From Cycas panzhihuaensis (Eukaryota; Cycadophyta), in the NCBI GenBank assembly GCA_023213395.1, contig CM041465.1, positions 228,353,741 to 228,417,740 on the forward strand: a stretch of 64,000 nucleotides of DNA, in the 5' to 3' direction. The notes under the pieces were generated by a model. That model was not told the DNA's origin and searched no databases. It saw only the letters and a list, made by a program, of their open reading frames with translations. The position numbers and the translations under genes are program-made. This document shows, piece by piece, positions 56,284 to 64,000 of this stretch. Each line of letters opens with the position of its first letter. Position 1 is the first letter of the stretch.

Positions 56284-57360
56284 TTACTCTGTCGTTGAGT
56301 CTCGTGTGCCCAAAATTTCTTTAATAATTTGGGTAAGGGTTGCAATAATAGTGTCCTTTTCCTTGATTTTGTCCTGTAGGGTAGCTATCTCTCCCTTGTA
56401 TTCTGTCTCCATTTCTTCGGTCATGCGAATTATTTCCTTTGCTTTCCCTTTTGCTTGAGTTGGTTGAGATGATGTTTCCCCTGCCTCCATTGTGTGAGGA
56501 AATTCAGTCCATTCTTCTAGTGAAGGTTCTCCTTCAATTTCTTCTTTCAACTACTCTTCATCCCATCTTCTCTTGGAACTTTTTCATATTGCTTATTTGG
56601 TACAATGTGGGATGGAAGCGCCCGGAGTTTGCTGTAGCCACTTTAAAATCTTTGTCATTTCTTTTTTAACTCGTTTTTTAAATTTCCTCGTCTTAAGTAT
56701 TTTCTACAAATGCATGTACCCATTGTTTTATCCGCGGTTCACGCGGGCGAATGGGTAGTTGGGGAGATTGCATTCTTGGACACTGATACATCAAAATTGC
56801 CAATAATAAGGAGGGGTGTCTGAAAGGATGTGTCGTTACCTCCTTTATTTGTTGGTCCATATTTATTGCAAACAATTTAGACCAATTTAGTCGTTCTCCA
56901 TCCCGAACCATGGGTAATATCAACATCATTCCCCCTGGAATGTATGTGTATTTTCTTTTAGACAAGAATCTTGTATTTATGACTTTGCTATTCATTGAAG
57001 TCTTATACCTTTGATATCTGCCCCTCAAATACCGCCTAACAATATTTGGGTGTTTTATTGGCAAAACTCCCTTAGCCAAGTTTCCTGGTCCACTTCTTAC
57101 CTTTTTGTAGCAATGGGGACTTCTCCTTCCTTTGGAAGTCATGTGACTGTGTGAATAGTTTCTGCATCAAGTTTAATTTTCTTTAAATCCTTCTATAATT
57201 CTATCAATATGTCCATCAACTCTTGGTCCTAGTAGAGAGGACGTAGGTATATGTACTCTCCCTAGCCTACCTGTTTCACCTTGGCTTTGAATGGAGCAGA
57301 TAATCCCTCAAATTCTTTCCTTAATTTAGGTAAGAATGTCTCTTGGCACCCTATCGTCTT
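56284..57360 (-). pseudogene. Unrecognised ORF downstream of gypsy pol, with coiled-coil C-end
   Basis: Minus-strand frames from about 57,360 (RVDGHIDRIIEG) through 57,142-56,693 (YLRGRYQRYKTSMNSKVINT; YTYIPGGMMLILPMVRDGER; LNWSKLFAINMDQQIKEV; HPFRHPSLLLAILMYQ) to 56,550-56,284, a charged coiled-coil segment (ATLQDKIKEKDTIIATLTQI). The globular part vaguely recalls plant transposon-associated domains of the plant-mobile-domain kind, but I cannot assign it. It lies just past the integrase end of the gypsy pol on the same strand, where some gypsy elements carry an extra ORF. Confidence 0.4.
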
Positions 57361-58039
57361 CATGCTATGCACTCTATGGAAAATCAGGAAGCAATGCAAG
57401 TATTGACAAGAAGAAAAACAAGTATGAAATCCTATGTGCATACTGTTTTAGGAGCTGATTTGGCCTTGGTGAATTGCTTGATTTTTGGCCTTAAATTTGT
57501 ATCCTTTTTCTTCTTCGAAAGCTTTGGTCTTTGCTAAATTGATGCTAGATTCAAAATTTGGTTGTCTTCTCCTGTTTTTCGCCCTACGTACCGTGTGGGA
57601 ATGCTTGTAGGTATATATAATATATGTTTGCGTTTTTGAGATTTTGTTCTGTGCGTACCCGATGGTGTACCTTTTTGGTACGTATAGTGTATTTCGGTCA
57701 CTTTTTCCCTTATTATCTTTCCTGCATCCCTGTTAACGTATTTTTTTTGGTACATAGTGTATTTTGATAGGTACGTACATATAATACTTGGTTTTTTGAT
57801 GCTTTTCCCTGATTTATTTGTTTTTTCCTTTGATTTTTCTCATGATAATACATCTTTCCTCCATATTTTGCCATATTGCTTATTTGTATGACTTGAGATA
57901 TGATTGTTTGTTCTGTTTTTTGATTTTTTTGTATTTTTTATTTACATACCGAACTAAATCATGTTTTGGCATCGAGGTGATCTGATTTGTCTTTAACTTC
58001 AAGCAATACATTATGGTACAATAAGCTGATTCATCTGGA
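57361..58039. other. Spacer between gypsy pol and the downstream ORF
   Basis: Repeated TACGTA-type words; no domain in the short frames (57,343-57,537 plus strand, 57,534-57,755 minus strand). Confidence 0.3.
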
Positions 58040-60306
58040 ATGTTGATATACCCTAGCTGAGATAGGGTTTTAGCTGATTGCCATTCATTCGAGTTGGTAA
58101 TAGGGGTCTATCAATCTTGCGAAGTTGTACTGAACCATTTTCAAATATCCTTTTAGTGATGTATGCCCCCAACCATTGCATTTTCAATTTCTAGGGGTGT
58201 GTTTTAAACTTGCTATCATATAGCAGTACTTGATCACCTTCTTTAAATTGTGGCATTCATAGTTGATGGTCGTGTTAGGCTTTTTGTCGTGTCTTCTATA
58301 TTTCTTGTAACCATTTAGCCATGTGCGTTGTTTTCTCTAATCGTATCAACTCCTTCAACCTCTTTCGTAAGGAGTGGAAGTCATCCAATCGACACTGCGT
58401 AGCTACCCTCAAGCTTGAAATTTCGAATTAGATTGGGCGGATGGCTTCAATCCCATACACTAGTTGAAATGGCATTTGTCCAGTTGATCTCTTATATGTT
58501 GTTATGAATGCCCATAATACTGAGTGTAATTTTTCAGCCTAATCTTATCTTCCTACGTCACAGATTTTCCATAGACAATTTTCTATGATTTTGTTAGAAC
58601 TTTTTGCCTGTCCATTGTCTCTTGGGTAGTATGGCGTAGATTTTCGATGACTGATCGTGAAGGTTATGTTATGGTCTGATTTAAGATATGAGCTCCTTGG
58701 ACGCTTACAATTTCTAATGGACATCCGAAATGTGTTATAATTACTTTGTATAAGAATTGGGTTGTGCTCTCTGAATCATCTTTCTTGAGTGGCCATGCTT
58801 CTACCAGAATAAAGCGGGCTTGGGAATGCCGGGTGGCTGGTTTGATTGGTCCGACGAGTCAAATCCCCATTTTTCAAATGATGCCAAAGGTAGAATATGG
58901 TGAAGTGGTTGGAAATCCTGTCGATTAGGTTTCCCTACCCTCTGGCAATAGCCACATTTTTGTATCCATTTTTTTACATCTTCGAACATTGATGACTATC
59001 AGAATTCAGATGTTAACACTTTCCTCCATGTTGTCATTTTTCCCATATGGCCTTCCGCTATTTGCTCGTGTGCTTGAGCCATGATCTGATTAATTTCGTG
59101 TGGTTTCACACATCGTCGTAGTACCTCATATGGTCCTGATTTATATACTTCTCCTTTAATTAAAGGTTCAACTTTCCATATGAAATTTCTTGGCTCCTTT
59201 CTAGCCAATCCTAGTGGTTGTTCACCCATCGCCAGATATTCTAGTATTCCCTCATACCATTTTGTTGGAACTGCTTCTATACTGAATAGTGTTACATCTG
59301 GAAAATCATCGGGCACTCTCGTGGCTTTTACCCTGTTGGTAATCATTGATAATTGGTCTAGTATCATATGAACTCTCCCTAGTTTCACCATCATTTAAAT
59401 GAGAACTCTTGCAATAACATAAGCCATCTATTGTTCGCCCTTTCATTATAGGTTTGTTTACCAAATACATAAGGGCTGGGTGGTCCATAAAGAATATGAA
59501 TGGATTAGACAATAAGTAATGTTGAAATTTTTGCAATGCATAAACCATTCTAAGTGCTTCTTTTTCTGTCGTGGTATAGTTTTGTTTGGCCTTCGTCAAT
59601 TTTTGACTCGTAAAGTAGATAGGATGATCCACCTTGTCATCACTTGGTTGGGCTAATACATATCGAGTGGCGTATTGTAATGCGTCGACAAGCACATGAA
59701 AGAATTTTGTCTAATTTGGAAATCTTAATATTGGGGTAGATGTGATTTATTTTTTCAAGGATTCAAAAGCATGTTGCTGTTTGATACTCCATTCCCAATC
59801 AATGTCCTTTTTCAACAATTCTTCTAGAGGTTCTGATATACGTGCGTACCCTCTGATAAATTTTTTGTAGTATTCTGTTAATCCTAGGAATCCTTTCAAC
59901 TGCTTCTTTGTAATTGGTACTGGAAAATGTAGGGTTGCTGAAACTTTAGTCGGATTCGTTAATAATCCTTCTTGGCTCACAATATGTCTTAGTAGGCTTC
60001 CAAAAGGCACCAAAAAGATACATTTCCTTGGATTTAAATGTAGCTTGCTTTCCCGACAGGGTTTTTCTCAGGTTATTCATGTGATTTTTCATGAATCCAT
60101 ATAACGTCCAATCATCTAGAAAAATTGCCACTTTGTCTCCAGTCATTTTGCAAAAAATGTTTATAACAATCCTTTGGAATGTGGTTGGGGCGTTGTTAAG
60201 GCCAAAGAGCATTACCTTGTATGCGTATGTTCCCCATTCAGTAACAAAGGTTGTTTTTTTTACTTGATCTTCTGGGGCAATTTGAATCTGATTGTATCCA
60301 CTAAAT
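58040..60306 (-). pseudogene. Ty3/gypsy pol (RT, RNase H, integrase)
   Basis: RT from about 60,300 (SGYNQIQIAPEDQ; MLFGLNNAPTTFQRIV; then VAIFLDDW, where the usual Y-DD box is FLDD). RNase H at 59,306-60,013 (LKGFLGLTEYYKKFIRGYA; TTTEKEALRMVYALQKFQHY). Integrase zinc region at 58,801-59,394 (HEQIAEGHMG, CGYCQRVGKPN). A degraded core reaches about 58.04 kb with a TPYYP-like motif. Several stops. It is cut on the right by the LTR of the next element at 60,307, so gag, protease and the start of RT are missing. Confidence 0.8.
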
Positions 60307-60553
60307 TGATACTAAATTGATAAAAAACAAAGGAGAAAAACTAAACAAGGTTTATTTAGAGAAGGGAAAGATAGGATATCTTCATTGAGTTTTAATCTCC
60401 TTAAATATACATCAAGAATGTGACTGTTACATATTGAAATGTAACCGATCAGTCTAAGACTGCCAAGTGTCACAGTCTCATATTGGAGTTACATTTGAGG
60501 GTGGTCTCAACATGACCCCCTTTCTCACTTAGATAAAACATTATATACCAACA
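60307..60553 (-). repeat. C4 3' LTR
   Basis: On the minus strand runs from TGTTGGTATATAATG to TTTAGTATCA, 247 bp. The left edge was set from the TG...CA ends and where gypsy similarity resumes (SGYNQIQ). Confidence 0.65.
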
Positions 60554-60560
60554 CCCTCTC

Positions 60561-62191
60561 TTAATGTTTTATCTCTAACAGGCTCATTTTGTTTCTTAAA
60601 TATTTAAGCCTTTCTTTTCCAAGAGGCTTTGTCAGAAGATCTGCAACTTGTTTTGCTGACGAACAACACTCCAAGTCAATTTCTTTATTATGTACTTTTC
60701 TCTTATGAAGTGATGGTGAACTACAATATGCTTGGTTCTTGCGTGCAGAATTGGATTTTTGGTTAGCTTGATAGCACTTTGATTGTCGCACTTCAAGGAA
60801 GTTGCCTTTTTTTGTTGTTGATCTAGGTCGAGTAGAAGTTGTCTTAACCAAATAACTTCACAAGTTGCTGATGCAGCAGCTTTGTATTCCGCTTTTGTAG
60901 AGGAAAGAGCAACTGTAGCCTGTTTCTTACTACACCAAGAGATTGCTGATGATCCCAAGAAAAAACAGTATCCACTGGTGGATTTCCTTTGTTCTTTGGC
61001 TCCAGCCTAGTCGGAGTCACAATATCCTGATACTTCGATCGAGCATCTTTTTAAGTATACTAACTTAAGGTCTGTTGTTCCTTTAAGATATCTCAAAATT
61101 CTTTTTGCAGCCTGCCAATGTCTTAATTTTGGATTTTGCATGTATCTGGATACTAGTCCTACTGAATAAGATATGTCAGGCTTGGTAGCTGTCAAATAAA
61201 TTAGACTTCCAATCATTTGTCTATATAAAGTGACGTCAGCATCTTTTTCCATGTTATCTGCCATTAAGTCACAGTTTGTTTCCATGGGCATTGTACACGG
61301 ATTGCAGTTCTTCATCTGAAATCGAACAAGTAAATTTTTGATGTAGTTGCTCTGGGACAAGGTTATGTGACTTTGATATTGACCTATTTCCAATCCCAAG
61401 TAATAGTTTAGCGAACCCAAGTCTGTCATTTCAAATTTCTACTGAAGTTGATCTTTGATGTCTTTGATTCCTCCTTCATCATTTCCAGTAAGAAGCATAT
61501 CATCAACATAGACTACAATTATTGTTATCTTGTCATTCTTTTTCCTTATGTAGAGGCTGGAGTCTGAGTTGCATCATTTGAACTCATTTTCTTTGAGGAA
61601 ATAATCTAGTTTGGCATGCCAAGCCCGAGGAGCTTGTTTTAGACCATACAGAGCCTTTTTTAATCTGTAGACTAGATTTTCTTGTCCTTTTTCAATGTAC
61701 CTTTCAGGTTGTTGCATGTAGACTTCTTCTTCTAATTCGCCATTTAGGAAGGTGCTTTTTACGTCCAATTGAGAGATTTTCCAATTTTGTCTTTCGACCA
61801 AAGCTATTCTCGTTGTCACAAGTGTTCATTTTTACTCTTGGAGAAAGTTTCATCAAAATCCACACCTGCTGTTTGTGTATATCCTTTTGCGACTAATCTT
61901 GCTTTATACTTTTCTACCTTACCATCCATTCCCTTTTTTGTTTTGTAAACCCATTTGCAGCTTAACAGCAGATTTGTTGGCAGGTAGTTCTACTAATTCC
62001 CATGTCTGATTCTTTCTGATTGAATTCATTTCATTGTCCATTGCAACTTTCCTTTCTTGATGATCTTTTGCTTCTTGAAAGCTTTGAGGTTCGACTTTGC
62101 TTAGTAGAGCTTTTGACCTTTGCCCTCTTGTTTTCTGTTCCATTATATTACTTTTCCCTACCTCAATTGTTTTAATATACCATTTTGGCAA
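60561..62191 (-). pseudogene. C4 reverse transcriptase and RNase H
   Basis: The RT begins in 62,191-61,919 (VEPQSFQEAKDH, NEMNSIRKNQTWELVELP) and continues in 61,819-61,574 (KISQLDVKSTFLNGELEEEV, ALYGLKQAPRAWHAKL). The YVDDM box is near 61,500-61,515, and 61,429-61,007 reads MTDLGSLNYYLGLEIGQ, DISYSVGLVSRYMQ, SGYCDSD. RNase H is at 60,958-60,632 ([32 protein letters not shown]), ending after a frameshift in [20 protein letters not shown]. Four or so frameshifts disable it, but the catalytic residues remain. Confidence 0.88.
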
Positions 62192-62303
62192 CTTTTTCTG
62201 TTTTCGTGAGTCTTCCTTCCCACTGGAATCTTCTGTTACTTGATCTGGATTAGTTTCACTTGTTGATGATGGATGAGCTGCCTTCTTACAAGTGATCTCC
62301 GAT

Positions 62304-63109
62304 TCATTCTCTTGCTCGATGTCTTTTTACGACACGGTGCTCCTCCTTCTGAAGTGATCTCTGATTCATTTTCCTGTTTAGCTTCTTATGCCTCTTCTTC
62401 TGAAGTGATTTCTGATTCATTTTCAGTGTTTCTTGCAGCTTCTTGTTCAATTTCCTTTTCACCCCTTCTATTATTCTGGTTTGTGAAGATTCAATAGAAT
62501 CTTCTTCATTAAAAATGACATCTCTGCTTACATAGATTTTGTTAGTTTTAGGATCTATGCATTTATAGGCTTTTGAATTTTTACTGTAGCTTATCATAAT
62601 GCATTCTATGCTTTTTGCATCCAGTTCGGATCTTTTTTTATCTGGAACATGAACAAATGCTTGACTGCCAAAAACTTTGAGAAGACTTCTGACTTATTAT
62701 GCAAGAAATATACCCATACTTTCCGAGTGAAGTCATCAATGAATGTTAGAAAGTATCTGCATCCGTTAATTGTGAGTGGTGTAATTGGACCACAAATATC
62801 TGTATGTATCAATTCTAGCTTTGACTGAGCTCTCCAAACACTTTCTTTAAAATGATGTCTATGCTGTTTGCCTAGTTGACAGCCTTTACATACAAAGTTC
62901 TCTGATGAAATGCTAGGCAAACTATTCACCATCCCTAATTTTTCCATTAGTTTTAGTGAGTCAATTGAGAGATGTCCATACCTCAAATGCCAAGCTTTAT
63001 TATTAGATTTAGAAGTAGTACAAGCTTTTACTTCCAAGTAAGGAAGTACAGGATCTGACATAAGTTTATAAAGATCATTGCATCTTACTCCTTTTGCAAT
63101 AATTCCCAT
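62304..63109 (-). pseudogene. C4 integrase with most of its core deleted
   Basis: 63,109-62,690 has the zinc region (KAWHLRYGHLSIDSLKLMEK, FVCKGCQLGKQHR) and the first core block (LELIHTDICGPI, YFLTFIDDFTRKVWVYFL). After NKSEVF the sequence changes frame into LKVFGSQAFVHVPDKK at about 62,640-62,690, which belongs near the end of integrase. The part with the second Asp and the Glu of the DDE triad is gone. The C-terminal linker follows to 62,304, with a short duplicated Lys/Gln-rich segment. Confidence 0.82.
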
Positions 63110-63966
63110 CTCTCTTCATATCTAGAATATGACGGTGCCCATCTTCATAAAAAATGGTTCTCAATCCTTTTTTACTCAATTGAGAGACAGAGAGAAGGTT
63201 CATTTTTAGACCTGGTACAAACAAGACATTTTCGATCTTTTTTGCATTTCCATCCAGATTTACAGAAATGGTTCCAATCCCCTTTATATCAAGGGAATAC
63301 TTATCACCCAATTCTACTGATTTGTCTAGATTGCAGGGTTTCAGAGTTTCAAACCATTCTTCTCGATTTGTCATATGTTTGGAAGCTCCTGAGTCTATAT
63401 ACCATATGTCCTTGTCTTTCATACTGGTGGACAAGGGCAGTGATGAAGGCAATTTCTTCTTCCTCTTCTTCGTCTTTTTCTTTACTATATCCTCCAACAG
63501 GTCTTTTTCCTTTTTAGATCTCACTTCGTCTTTGTGGACACTGATAAGGATAGTGCCCACTTTGTCCGCAATAGCAGCATATATCAAAGATTCTACAGTT
63601 GCTGGCGAAATGTCCGGTTCTTCCACAGTTGAAACAGACTCTGTTTTCTCTGCCACGTCCCTGTCCTCTTGGATCTTGCCAGCGTCCTCGTCTTCTGAAA
63701 TCTGGTGTTCCGCTTCGTCCCCGAAATTGATGTCTTCCTCTTGATCCTAAGTTTAGTCTGGATGCAAAGGCATCCTCCAATTCTGATGTGCTTTCATACC
63801 TTTTGTTTCTCTGTTCTTGTCTTAATAACAAACCTGTCAATTCATCAAGAGTTAACTTATCTAATCTATCACTATCTGTGATAGTGTTGATGATTGTATC
63901 AAATGATTTTGGTAATCTTGAAGTCACAAGTTCCACTAGATCTTGTTCAGAAATTAGACCTCCCAA
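63075..63966 (-). pseudogene. C4 gag C-half and protease
   Basis: 63,966-63,514 is gag: LVELVTSRLPKSFDTIINTI, LEDAFASRLNLGSRGRHQFR, and the zinc knuckle CFNCGRTGHFASNC followed by CCYCGQSGHYPYQC. A frame change leads to 63,656-63,075 with the copia protease motif IWYIDSGASKHMT, then VELGDKYSLDIKGIG and NVLFVPGLKMNLLSVSQL. The gag N-terminus lies toward or past the window edge. Confidence 0.85.
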
Positions 63967-64000
63967 GACTCAAGAGATTATTTCGAATAGTAATAATCTT

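Larger units (their letters stand above)
60307..64000 (-). mobile_element. Copia element C4, integrase-deleted, running off the window
   Basis: The 3' LTR is at 60,307-60,553 (247 bp), with the purine tract TTAAGAGAGGG to its right. RNase H, RT, a shortened integrase, protease and gag follow rightward on the minus strand, in normal copia order. Gag and RT sequences are close to those of C2. The 5' LTR lies outside the window. It is inserted in the gypsy pol at about 60,306. Confidence 0.88.

Overview
This window looks like nuclear DNA from a seed plant, most likely a gymnosperm. It is AT-rich and gene-poor, built almost wholly of nested and decayed retrotransposons. The few recognisable gene fragments are plant-type: the N-terminal domain of an RNase H1, and pieces of a diterpene synthase with conifer-like spacing. 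The gymnosperm call is an inference from the repeat content and the diterpene synthase flavour. No rRNA, tRNA, CRISPR or bacterial operon was found.

Layout. 1-6.7 kb: an L1-type LINE fragment (+), a decayed Ty3/gypsy element (-) and a gypsy integrase scrap (+). 6.86-7.23 kb: the one credible host exon, an RNase H1-like N-terminus ending in a good splice donor; an ORF with a duplicated 43-residue unit follows at 7.9-8.2 kb. 8.7-12.4 kb: a second, older LINE family (-). 14,614-19,696: a complete LTR retrotransposon (T1, transcribed -) with 351-bp LTRs and a CTCTT target duplication. T1 has a gag-like remnant but no pol, and carries fragments of at least two, probably three, unrelated host genes: a class II-type diterpene synthase, a sucrase/ferredoxin-like protein and a PfkB-like kinase.

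20,838-30,248: a nest at least three deep. A 2.15-kb gag-only element (O1, TTTGG duplication) is split in its 5' LTR by N1 (20,994-28,247, AATGA duplication), whose own 5' LTR is split by N2, a related copy in the opposite direction. N1 and N2 form inverted arms of about 2.6 kb. They carry tandem primer-binding-site units of about 40 bp, and LTR ends that appear to have moved onto those units.

31.9-35.8 kb: a second gag-only element with an unrecognised coding-like stretch, then a gypsy gag-protease fragment (both +). 35.8-43.9 kb: a LINE (-) split by a copia element (C2, ATTCC duplication) whose interior is inverted relative to its own LTRs, PBS and PPT. 44.9-52.5 kb: an old copia element (-) split by a pol-less LTR element (T2). 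53.0-55.4 kb: another copia pol (-). 56.3-60.3 kb: a gypsy pol (-) with an extra ORF downstream. 60.3-64.0 kb: a copia element (-) lacking most of its integrase core and running off the window.

The four elements whose two LTRs could be compared by eye (T1, O1, C2, T2) differ by about 1.5-3 percent, so they are fairly young. The LINEs and gypsy remnants are full of stops. Nearly all the young elements look non-autonomous. No working multi-gene pathway is encoded here. The main biological interest is capture and rearrangement of sequence by LTR elements.
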